Program-made: the position numbers and the translations under genes
Notes under the pieces: model-generated
The model's input: only the letters and a program-made list of their open reading frames with translations
Told to the model about the DNA's origin: nothing
Database searches by the model: none
In this document: piece after piece, positions 12,401 through 22,600 of the stretch
Position numbering within the stretch: position 1 is the stretch's first letter
Layout of the letters: each line of letters begins with the position of its first letter
DNA from: Spirogloea muscicola
Taxonomy: Eukaryota; Streptophyta; Zygnematophyceae; Spirogloeales; Spirogloeaceae
Assembly: GCA_009602725.1 (NCBI GenBank)
Contig: WELB01000004.1
Coordinates: 563,714-592,828, forward strand
Reading direction: 5' to 3'
Length of the DNA stretch: 29,115 nt

Positions 12401-13862
12401 CACAGAAATTCGCTATCCCCATGCAAGAAGGATATAGGCCTTCCCACAGAAATCCGCTATCCCCATGCAAGAAGGGTACTATCTCTCTCTTCCAGTGCCG
12501 TACTGTTCATAGCTATGCAGCATTCAAAGAGGGCACCTTGCAGACCTTTCGACACGTGTTTCTGACACAAAAAACCTCGGTGTACCTGGAAAAGTATCGT
12601 GTCGCAAGTCTCCAGGTGAGTGGTCAATGAGTCTACATATTGTCGGTATTTTTCCTCAGTCTGTGGCCATAAAGATCACGATTTCAGAGGTTGCAGGAGT
12701 GAGGAGAATGAAGAAGGAAACAGCAGCTTCATGTAATTGCACTGAGAAAGGTCTTAATGCATGAGGCTTTCATAGAGCACTCAGATTCGTGACCCTGATG
12801 CAAGATGGAGGCAGTAATGGAGCTTTCTTAAAGTTGTTCTGCGAATTTGTCAGATTAGAAGGCATACCACCAAAGATAGTACGTCTTACCTCAGTCTTCA
12901 TTGCAGACTCCAGGTCAGAGTACCACTTGTAGAACTGCAACGAGCAGGTGCAACAAACAGGCCGTCATTACCTGTCAATCGAGCATTGCACAATGCCTTC
13001 CCAACAGATCATCAGTGAAGAAGAGCGCTACTCCAGTTCCAAGCGCTTTCACAGTAAGCCCAACATCGTTGACCTCTGTGGCCTCCAATATAATTTATAT
13101 ACTGCTGCTAGGACGACTACAAACTTCACTGCGCCAATTTCAGGACTTTGAATGTCTAATTCCTGAAGCAGTAGCCTCAGGAGGACAATTAGAGGTGCAT
13201 CTCAGATGCTGGCACTCTTGCCTGGTGGCTGTTGAGTAGGAGCAAGCCCTGGGCCGTCGACGCTGCCTGCTGGCCAACATCCTGGGCAGCTGCCGACGGG
13301 TCTGGCCGGCTGTGGTCCTGCCCGGCCTGCGCCACATTGAGCAGCAGTGCTATCTCAGAGACTTTACATGGCGCTGCCACTGAGCAATGGCTTCACAGCG
13401 TCTACAATGGCCTGCCGTCTGCCAATTGCTATCTCTGTCATCGCTGGTCGCGTGACTGCCAAGCGGTAGACGCCGCTGCCAGTGGCGACAGCATGTCGGA
13501 GACGAGCGCCGAGAGGCAGCAGCAGACGAGTCTGGACGGGAGCGGCGGCCTGCCTACCACATGGCCGGGCAGGGGCCGCTCGGCGCACACGAGCGCTAGC
13601 GCGGCGACGGCGGAGGCCTGGCTCTCCGTCAGCGGCGCGTTCTGCAGCGCCAGAGGAGGAGGCCGAGCGCCGAGCGAGCGGCCGTCAGAGCCTCGGCCGG
13701 CGAGCCGCCGATCCCTGGCAGCCGCCGCCGCAGGGCTGCCCGCCGGTCGAGCTGCCGGCCGTGGCGGAGCACACAGACGGCGCAGACCTGCTCCCACATG
13801 TTGGCCAGGTTGTAGCCGCGGCCGACGGCCGCGCTGTGCGGCGCCGCCGCCGGCGCCGCCAT
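6498..13862 (-). CDS. COG3: Conserved oligomeric Golgi complex subunit 3
   Basis: COG tethers retrograde vesicles at the Golgi; COG3 belongs to lobe A. The complete gene was rebuilt from 25 exons (5' to 3'): 13862-13788, 13641-13558, 13326-13222, 12934-12890, 12654-12586, 12280-12185, 11846-11769, 11606-11521, 11375-11309, 11092-11030, 10835-10719, 10481-10377, 10162-10070, 9899-9811, 9587-9500, 9349-9218, 8960-8880, 8731-8615, 8334-8302, 8060-7974, 7799-7737, 7563-7357, 7176-7054, 6885-6785, 6627-6498. The product has 777 residues, close to plant COG3 (about 780). Recognisable blocks in order: [171 protein letters not shown]. The start ATG lies in GCCGCCATGG. Intron 3 uses a GC donor. 21 of 24 introns are phase 0. 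The smallest exon is 33 bp. Confidence 0.96.
12164..12203 (-). repeat. 24-bp spaced duplication spanning COG3 exon 6 splice donor
   Basis: GCGCTCACAAGCGTCG occurs at 12164-12179 and again at 12188-12203. The second copy is coding (it encodes the DACER part of exon 6), and the first lies in the intron immediately after the donor at 12184/12185. On the minus strand this yields three GTGAGC strings in a row, so alternative donors are possible. Confidence 0.9.
12389..12476. repeat. 44-bp tandem duplication in COG3 intron 5
   Basis: Two directly adjacent 44-bp units (12389-12432 and 12433-12476), both beginning TATAGGCCTTCCCACAGAAA and differing at about two positions. The near identity suggests a recent local duplication. 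It lies within the intron between COG3 exons 5 and 6. Confidence 0.92.
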
Positions 13863-16155
13863 GGCGGCCACGACGGCCTCTCCGGGGACCTCTGTCTTAC
13901 CTTAGATCCATCTCTTAATATATTTCCATTTCCTTAGACTTAGACTGCGTGCAGCACAGATAGAAGGGGCGCGCGGTGCGCATGAATCGAAAGGGTGGCC
14001 AATTTAAGCCAATACACTGGTCAGCCTAACTGAAGGCGAAGTAAAGCCTAAGCCCAAAGTCCTCAACTCTAATCCGAAGCCCAAATGGGGCTACATGGAA
14101 TGGAGCCCTATGCTAAGGTGACTAAGGTAACAGAGAAATTGCAACAGACAGGCACCCCTCGAGTCTGTGAAGGCTGTAACTACGACCTGTCAAACTACAC
14201 GCCTGGGTTTGGGGCCCTGAAAGCATGGCACTTGGCATGATCGATTGCTCAGCTTATCCATGCGGCAATGCCTGCAGTCAATGTGGCCTCGCCTAGTCTT
14301 GTGATAGGCAATCCCTGTTCCAATGGTGGTCACATTGCTGCACCGGGTGCATCACTGATGTTCAGGGCAAGCACTTCCACACTGCATCAATGGCTCTGAG
14401 CGTTGCAGAAAAGACTTGCTTGGTGGGCTGCATTATCGTACAAGAAGACAGCATCCAATAATACTCACTAATTCCTGTTTGCGGCAAGATGGTGGAGGAG
14501 TCTTCGCCACGTTCCATTGGCCTTAGGGGCAGTACGAGGATCTCTCACTGCAAAACGCTGAAAGCATCGAGCTAGTATGTTGTTCATGATCGTTGTTAAA
14601 CTACCTTGCTCGATCAAGAAAAGCATGAAATGGATGATAATATGTCCTTGTGGCTCTATTGCTGTAGACTAGAACTGAACCCAACACTCTAAACTTAGTC
14701 CCTAATCCCTTGGATCAAACCTCTAAACCCTATACTCTACTCTGCATTGATGCGGACTTAGTCAGGTATCGAGGCAGCTTATAAGATGCTGAAAAAGCTT
14801 CAACCTCGCAATACCATCCCCTCATGTGACACATGCTGGGACTCCTACATCCGCCTGTTGCTTAGCCATTCCAATGAGAGCGATATGCAGCCGCAACATT
14901 CTATGACTTGCGCTACAACCCCCTATCTTCCAAATGAGCCTCTTTCTTAGTGACCAGAGGAGGGAAAACGAGTAACTTGTGCAGGGCCAAGCAAGCATGT
15001 TCTCTCCTCTCATGAATACTCTGTACCCTCAGGCCAACGCCCAGCCAGTAGGTGCCATGCTATGGTGCAGCAACGATCCAGGAACTACGCCCATAATGTG
15101 AACAAGTTTACTACAACTTCCCACACATTCTCTTGGTGTGTGAGTGCTAGCTCTGCAAAGCACAGATGCCACTCAGGCATGCTCTCCTGCTCACTCACCA
15201 AGTCATGCATGCCAGAGTTGAGGGGTCAGATAGCCAGCAACATGTTATTTCTACTTAGTTGCCAGAGGCATGCATGCAACATCTCAAAACCACTGCCGCC
15301 ATTAAGAGTGTGAATTCACAAGAAAATATGTGGGACATACTAGGATTGGTCAGAAACAAGGTAGGCCGTGTCAGTTAGAAGCTCTGATGCTGCCCAACAG
15401 TTAGTAAAAGAAAAAGACAGACCTTCTGATGCACAACTCCCAAAAATGCTTTCCTGATCAAGATACATGTGACAGGCTGAGCATCTGGACATGGACCTAA
15501 GGGAATTAGTCATTTAGCAGATCTGCAGAGTGTGCCACGCTACAGGAGTTACACACCATGCGCCACCTGCACTTTGTCTGCCCTTCAGTTGCTTCAAGTC
15601 ATGTGAGTACAGCTGTTCCACAGCCCCACAAATATCCAAAGAGCACCATTGCCACAAGAGCAAACGCCAGGGGTAAGCGTCAGACCCTGCAACAATACGT
15701 GAAGCAACATGATGACTGTCCCATTTCAAGTGCATCAGCTGGCGCAACACCATGCTTCGCAGCTATACATGCTGTAAGTAGCAACGCGCAAGACTGAGAT
15801 CTCTATGGGCAAAAGTGCCACTCGAAGAAGGACAACCCATTAGCCCATCTTCAAAGTTCATGCTTCGCAATTAGCAATCTCGGACTTAGGGCTAGTGATG
15901 TCAAAGTGAAGATGGCAATGACAGGAGCACAGAATCAAGCTGAGAATCTCAACGTGAAGCTTCAATGGGGTCAATGCAAGATCCAGACAAGAAACCCTGA
16001 GCAATACAACAACTACAAGCCTGGCGAAGAATCAAGTCCAAGCGACCACTCTGATCGACATCGCCCTTTACTCTTGCGCTGCACACACAGGCTTATGACA
16101 AATTAGCAGAATCAGCTGGTTTATGGGCTCACCAATCCCTCTCGCTGCCACAGCC
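13863..16155. other. 2.3-kb intergenic region between SF1 and COG3
   Basis: No gene is supported on either strand. The region must contain the COG3 promoter (near 13863), since COG3 and SF1 are both on the minus strand, and the SF1 3' UTR (near 16155). Base composition is intron-like. Around 14680-14740 there is CCCTAA/CTAAACCCTA-like sequence, too degenerate to call telomeric. Short reading frames at 14822-15013 and 15514-15753 (-) show no family features. Confidence 0.5.
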
Positions 16156-18894
16156 TCAGCGCCCCATCTCGGACATGAAACGCTCGTACTCCGATTCAAC
16201 AGCCGGCGGTGGTGGCGGCGGCGGCGAAGTGCCCCAAGGAGGAGGCGCAGATGACGGCGGTGGCGGCGGAGGTGGGGGCTGAGAAGCTGGTGGCGGTGGC
16301 GCCCCAGGAGGGAGCGGAGGAGCGCCGCCGTTCTGAGGAGGCGGCGGAGGTGGGTAGGCGGCATATCCAGGGTACTGTGGTGGCGGCGGCGCACCATATG
16401 GAGGTGGAGGGCCACCCGGCATGCCTGGCGGCGGCGGGCCATACCCGCCACTAAATGACGCGCCATAGGAGGGTGGAGGTCCATAGAGATTAGGTGGCGG
16501 AGGTGCATAGGGGCCGCCGCTGTACATGGGCGGCGGGCCGGAAGGAGGCGGCCCGGAGCCCCACGGCGGCCGGTGACCGGGCATCCCGCCGGGCGGGGGT
16601 CCGCCGAAAGGCGACCGCTGCGGCGGTGGGCCGTCATGGAAGCCCGACTCGCGTGCAAACCCGCCACCCGGTGGCCCGTCCCTGCCAAACCCGCCGCCGC
16701 CGCCGCCTCCGCCGCCTCCGAATCCGCCTGGCCCATCGCGGCCCCCCTTGGTGGCCACCCGCACGGAGAAGCTCTTGCCATCCATTCTATAGCCATTCAT
16801 CTGCTGCACCGCCGCCGCCGCCGCCGCCGCATCGTCGTACTTGACAAAACCGTAGCCCTTGCTCATGCCCGTGATGCGGTCAAGAATGACCTTAGCGTCC
16901 TCCACACGACCGAATGGCGAGAAGAGCTGGTGGAGGACAGCATCATCAACGGATGGCGGGAGAAAGCCAATGTATAGGTTGGTATCATCGTCCTTCGAGT
17001 AGCGGTCTGGCCGAGGGGCTCCCAGGCCGGGCCGTTCGCGTGACATTGGTGGGCCGCCACGGCCGTCAAAGCCACCCTGTTGATACGGGGGCGGCCCACC
17101 GCCACCCATGCTCCCGGGTGACGGGCTGCCCCATGGCCCGCTACCGCCAATGCCGCCACCATCGCAGCCGCCGCCGCCGCCGCCGCCGCCGCCATCGCCC
17201 GCAGGGCCGTCCAGAGCCAGCGTAGGGCCCCGCGGCTGTGCCCGACCAACTTCGCCGCTGAACCCGCCACCGCCAGGCTCGGCGGGCTTCCCGCCCAGCT
17301 CCGCCAGAAAGGACTGGTACTCATCGTCCATCTTGTGGCCACCGCCGCGCCCGCCGGCCCCGCCCTTGACGGGGCAGTCAATTGTTGGGTGCCCGCCATC
17401 GCCGCAGATACGACACAGCACGTCCGACTTGAAGGTAGAATGACGGGCGGGGCAGTTGTACTGCCGGTGGCCCGGCTCGCCGCAGAGCCGACAGAACTCG
17501 TCATCTCTGATTGTGCCATTAAGCGCCGCAAGCTCTCGCAGCTGCATACGTTTGTGCTCGTTGCGCCCCTCCTCGACCGGGATCAGGAGCTTCGCCACCA
17601 TGTCGGCAGCCTCCTCCATAGCATCCTGCGAATCCGCCTCCACAAGTACGTGCAGATCCTCGTTCTCGGACGGATCAGGCTTCAGGTCCCTACGGCCCTG
17701 CTGGTAAGCCTGTATAGAAGAAAGACATGAAAGGTAGACCCAGTATCAACGAACCGAAACTCGAGAGAATACTATGAACAGGTGCCAGTTGATGAGTCAC
17801 CAGTGATCTCTGTACAGCCTTGCCACTAGCACCAGAACAACTTACGAGTAGCTGGGTAAAATGGGCGATTCAAGTGCAAAGCAGCCAATAAGGATACTTG
17901 GACCAGACTGTTGTCCCAGTGAATGGAGTCTTCAGTTCAAGCCTGGCCGTCATACCTGAGAGCGCCCCTCCTTGACAGATCCCTTTCCCCTGATGACGAT
18001 CTTGGCCCCCGTCTCGCGCTCCATACGCTTCTGAGTATTGCCGCGCGGCCCGATGATAAGTCCGATGAAATTGTAGCCAGGGAACTGGTTGACGGGAATG
18101 AAGAGCTTCTTGTAGAACTTGGGCGGCTTGTAGTCGGCGGGCGGCTTGAAGGAGGGGCTCTTCTTGATGAGCTCGGCAATCGTCTCCTGGCGCTCGCGCG
18201 TGAGGCGCTCGCGAGCGCGGTACTCGCGCGTGTTGATGCGGATGCCCATGTTGTCGTACACAGGCTCTGGCGATGGCGAGCGCGCGCCCTCGGGGCGGTC
18301 GTCCAGCACCTGGCCGGTCTGGAGCTTGCGGTTGATCTCCAGTAGGCGGATGTTGAGCGCCTGGACCTCTGGGTCGAGGTCGACGCCGCCGGTGAGCTCC
18401 TTGACAAAGTCCGGCAGCTGGATCTTGGACAGGATCTCGGCGGACAGCTGGCTCGGGTTGGCCGGCTCCTCGGCCCACCGGGTCTTGCGCTTGCGGCCGG
18501 AGCCATCGCCGCCCTCGTTGCCATCCTCCTGCGGCTCCCACCGGCTCCGGCGCCGCCTCGCCGACCCCCCGTCGCCCACATCCGTGCCGGGGCCGTCCCC
18601 GGTGCCGCCGACGGTCGGAGTGCCCGCCGGCGTGGCCCCGGGCCCCTGATCGCTGTGGGCCCCGTTCTGGCCGGGCCACTCCGGCAACGCCGGCTGCTGG
18701 CGGTACGCTTCGCCTCCTTGCGGCTGCTGCTGCGGAGGCGGCGGGTGCTGCGGCGACGCCTGCTGCGACGGCGGCTGCTGCTGGTAGAACGCGGGCGCCT
18801 GGCCCGGCCAGCCCATGCCCTGGTGCTGCTGCTGCTGGAAGCCCTCGCTCTCCAGCCCGGCCAGGAAGCTCTCGGCGGCCGCCGCCGCCTCCAT
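16156..18894 (-). CDS. SF1: Splicing factor 1 / branch-point-binding protein (plant type)
   Basis: SF1 binds the intron branch point and U2AF65 in early spliceosomes in the nucleus. Two coding exons, 18894-17956 and 17700-16156, give 827 residues. Order: Q/P-rich N-terminus (1-100); two Arg-Trp U2AF-ligand-like motifs, RRRRSRW 113-119 and RKRKTRW 134-140; helix-hairpin with SPSP 206-209 followed by [24 protein letters not shown]2 about 265-355 with [15 protein letters not shown]; two CX2CX4HX4C zinc knuckles (C383-C396, C409-C422); Gly-rich linker; RRM about 553-630 with NLYIGF and KGYGFVKY; long Pro/Gly-rich tail; C-terminus [11 protein letters not shown]. The RRM and C-terminal motif are the plant SF1 arrangement. 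The single intron is 255 bp. Two acceptors 9 nt apart (after 17710 or 17701 in + numbering) both keep frame; I chose the inner one, which restores the [11 protein letters not shown] spacing of plant homologues. The gene is unusually intron-poor for this window. Confidence 0.97.
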
Positions 18895-18977
18895 GGCGTG
18901 CCGCGCGGGCGGCCACCAATGCAGGAGCTCCGAGCACTCCTCACGGGCGCGCCTGCTTCGCCGCAGCGGCGGCGGCG

Positions 18978-19012
<35 letters not shown>

Positions 19013-19600
19013 CGAGAGCGCTAAGGTCATGCTGTTATGGCGCCAAGCTAAAACCCTTGGCTATGGCCACCCCCCCCCCCCCCCTTGCCACGTGGCGCCG
19101 TGCAGGCCGCGCTCCCGGCGCGGGGACCAGTGGGGCCACCGGACTTAAATAGAATTCAATTCGGAGGTTTTTGGTGTGGTTACTCCTTAATGCGCTGTTA
19201 TTGCGACGATGCTCACTCTGCTAACCAGACGGTCTCCAGTTACCGGACCGACGCTAATGGCGTCCAGTCTGGCCAGCCAGGCGCAGAGCTCCCTGCCGCG
19301 AGGCCCGCCATTGCCGCCGCCGCCGCCGCCCTGCTAAAGCGCCGGGCGCGCGGTCGTCAAGCGTCCTCCCTGAAGCCTCCCTTGCCTTCAGTGGCCTTTC
19401 GAAGGCACTGCGCTGCTGAGGACGGGCTGTCCATACCAAGCTTAGCATGTCCAAGCACGACTGAGCTTGCAATATCGGTGGCCGGCGGTCAGGCCACGCA
19501 GCCTCGGAGCAATTGACGTGCGCTCGCTGCCAGATCTCGCCGTTTCCGAGGCCATTTGAGGCGCACCTGGACACCACGGGCGTGTTGTGCAGCAGCCCCG
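18895..19600. promoter_or_regulatory. Divergent promoter region between SF1 (-) and the MRS2-like gene (+)
   Basis: The two genes are head to head about 700 bp apart, so both promoters and 5' leaders must be here. It contains a GGC-rich repeat (about 18967-19012) close to SF1 and a run of 15 C at 19070-19084. An ATG at 19257 opens a 26-codon frame rich in Ala, Ser and Pro that stops at once; it may be a leader ORF or an unresolved first exon of the transporter. I see no clear TATA box. Confidence 0.5.
19070..19084 (+). repeat. C15 homopolymer tract
   Basis: Fifteen consecutive C in the SF1/MRS2 divergent promoter region. The length may be inexact because homopolymers are prone to sequencing error. 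Confidence 0.95.
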
Positions 19601-22600
19601 ATGGACTTGGCACGCCCAAGGGGTTGCTCTGGCGGCCCAGCCTGCAGCAGCAGAGACTCCAGCTATCCGTTACCGCGGCGATACAGATATGTCGGTGTAC
19701 GTGTTGTGAAATCCACATTATGCCGCCTTGCACAAGCGGTAGCCTATTCGTCGACAAACTCGCGATCCACAGGTCCCATAGCCAAGGCAGCATACTTGCC
19801 AGCAGCAGCATTTCCAGGATCACTTGGTGTTAGCAATGCTAAGCGCACGCGCGTCGACTCCTCTCCTTGGCCATGCCCTACGATCGCTCTGCACGCTGTG
19901 CTAGTGGCAGTAGGGAGCAAGCTGAGAGCATTACCTACCTCTCGGGACAAACAGTCGACACTTGCTGATGAGGACGATGAGGATGAGCTCCTTACAGAGC
20001 TGGAAGTAGGAGGAGGAAGTTGGCTCAGGCGAACAGCAGGAGAATTGATCACTGATAGTGAGCCAGAGACCTCCTCAGACAGTGAGCACAGCGATGGCAC
20101 TGGAACTCTTAATGGCAGTTTCCCCTGGGTACCAACAAGTACGTACGCGTCAGAGTCTTTGCAGCTCGGAGCCAAGGAACCCCAATACCAGGTGTGTGTT
20201 TATGCTCTTCTGCGCTCTTTCTCACCCTTGCCAGGGCTGCAACCATTCACAGCCGTCGACAAGATACTAAGTACAACTGGTGCATTCAAAATGAGCAAAA
20301 TAATGGAGACACCAACTTTTGTGCCCTCATTTGCTGACTTCTCTTGGTGCTTGCATTGTGATCTTTCATTGGCCTGCTTGCTTGAGCTTTCTGTACTACA
20401 CCAGATCCCTTACTTGTACAGGCTCTTCTATGCCTGCACTCTGGTGCTAAACTAAGTGTCCAGTGTCACTTGTGAAGGTATTAGAGATCAATGGCACTGG
20501 TAGGATCACAAAGAAGGATGTAACAAGAAGGCAACTCCTGAAGAGCAGCGGTAAGCTTGTTGCCATTGTCATCCTCACTTCCCTAAAGTTGTGCTTATGA
20601 GTAAGAACGTTGAAGCTGCTGAATGGGGCATCTTGTTAGTGTATTCATTCTCTCTGTATAGTGTTGATTGTCAATCCCAACAACGTCTGCTCTCTGATAG
20701 CAGGTCCCAAGTCGTGGCAAAGTAGCTAAAAGTGGCTACATCAATTGTGATCATGTACATGGAATACCTGTTTCTGGCTCAGGTCTGGGACAGCGTGACT
20801 TGCGAAGAATTGATCCATCCTTGTGGATGACCAATTCCTCTCCAGCATTGCTGGTCAGCATAGCAACATGGTCCTGCTTTTGCAGCTGTTTTTCGTCCTC
20901 AGATGTCACAAGAACACATGGGCGAGCAGTGGGCAGTGTCACAAAAGAGTCGATGTAGCTATTTTTAATTTGTTGCATGTGGACTAGCTGCACGGTGGAC
21001 AATGTTTTCAATGTTAGTAATTGTTCTCCGTAATGTCTGACAGGTTCGAGACAGTGCTATTCTCCTCAACCTTGGGTCCTTGAGGGCCCTTGTGATGCAC
21101 GACCGTGTGCTAGTCTTTGATCACACCAGGTCTGCATGCTCAGAGACTTTTGACTTTGTTTTCAGTTCAAACCTGCACTGCACATACAGGATGATTAGAT
21201 GGAGAGGTCATTATTGCAAACATGACAGCTGTCATTGACTGACAATTGCTATTCTCCTGGAGGCAGCTTGCATTCCGTCCATAGAGGCTGCTCATGTGGC
21301 CTGGCAAGGGGGCATTTCTTCTCTGAAAAATGTTAAGTATGAATCTGTATTGTGACTGCACAGTGTAGGTGCTCGAATGTTCCTTGAAGCTCTTCAGCAT
21401 AGACTCCGCCCTGACAGCGATGGAATTGCCATCCCTTTTGAGTTCGAGGTGCGCCTTTACCGCTTGTTTAGCAGAGCAGCTGTCGTCTTTAAGTAATTTT
21501 GTTCCCAAGTCGGTTTGTTTGGCAATGCCAGTCATCACATTATCTGTGCACTATCTGTGCTTGCGCCAGTGATTTGTTTCAGCTCTGTAGCTTCATAGCT
21601 CTTGTTGCAGCTGACTAATGACTGGGTGCAAGCACAAGCATGAGCAACTGCCTATGCAAACTGGCAATTAAAGCTGAGACTCGAGGCTAAGCTGCCATAG
21701 TAGCTGCATGAGGAGACACGCAGCTGATACTGATCTCTGATGCGGGGTTAAGATTTCAATGTCGTTTCTTGGTCCTTATTGCAGGTTATAGAGGCTGCTC
21801 TCATCTCCCGAACACAGCGCCTTGAGCGGGCGCTCTGCGATGTGGAACCAAAGGTCTTCCTTCTTATGCCTGCTCAATCACTGCACGAGGCAAACACTTT
21901 GGTGTGGCAGCCTGTCTCCATGTTTAGATAAGCGGCTGCATGTTGCAGATTCTGCTGGAGGCGCCAATGTCCTCTTTTCAACATCTTTTATTGTTGTGGC
22001 ATACTATGAACTGATAGCTATCTACAGCAGCTTCTTCAACGAAGCCTTGTTGGATGACTACTCACTCTTGCCTTCATTGTCTGTTTTACTTTGTTGACGA
22101 ATTTCAGGTACTTAACTTGCTGGAAGTTCTTCCCAACAAATTGACAGCAGATGCTCTTGAGGAGCTTCGCACCAGCAAACAGGCACTTGTAAGTACCCAA
22201 AGAGTCATCTGTCAGAGTCTTGAGGAGGTGCTTTGCTGTGATCGTCTGTTGTGTTAACAACCACAAGAACCAAGGTCCATTTTACAAGCTGCTTCCATTT
22301 CAGATCTTCTTGAAGACCTATGTATGGGGTGCAGGTTGAGCTGGGAGCAAAGGCAGGGGCCTTGAGGCAGATGCTGTTGGAAATTCTGGAGCACGATGGG
22401 GATTTGAAAAGGATGACAGCTATTGGTCATCAATGCGTGGTCAACAGAGACGGAGTCCTTGAATGCTCCAATATCAATGACCGGGACTTGGCAGAGGGTG
22501 AGAATATCTTTCAATGGAAATTGCATACCTTACATCTAGACTAGTGGCTTGCCAGTGTGGATGGACATCCTCTGCGAAAGGGCGAGGTTGCATATGACGC

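Noticed and set aside
14030-14100. Possible short tandem of AAGCCCAAA-like units
   Set aside because: Units are irregular in spacing and sequence and not above what an AT/C-rich spacer would give.
14680-14740. Interstitial telomere-like CCCTAA/CTAAACCCTA sequence
   Set aside because: Only one full unit-length match amid unrelated sequence; not a repeat array.
16209-17730. Several long + strand frames opposite SF1 exon 2
   Set aside because: They are antisense shadows of GC-rich Pro/Gly codons; the minus strand encodes clear zinc knuckles and an RRM.
18146-19152. Long + strand Arg/Leu-rich frames opposite SF1 exon 1
   Set aside because: Antisense to the KH and N-terminal coding sequence, low complexity and no family features.
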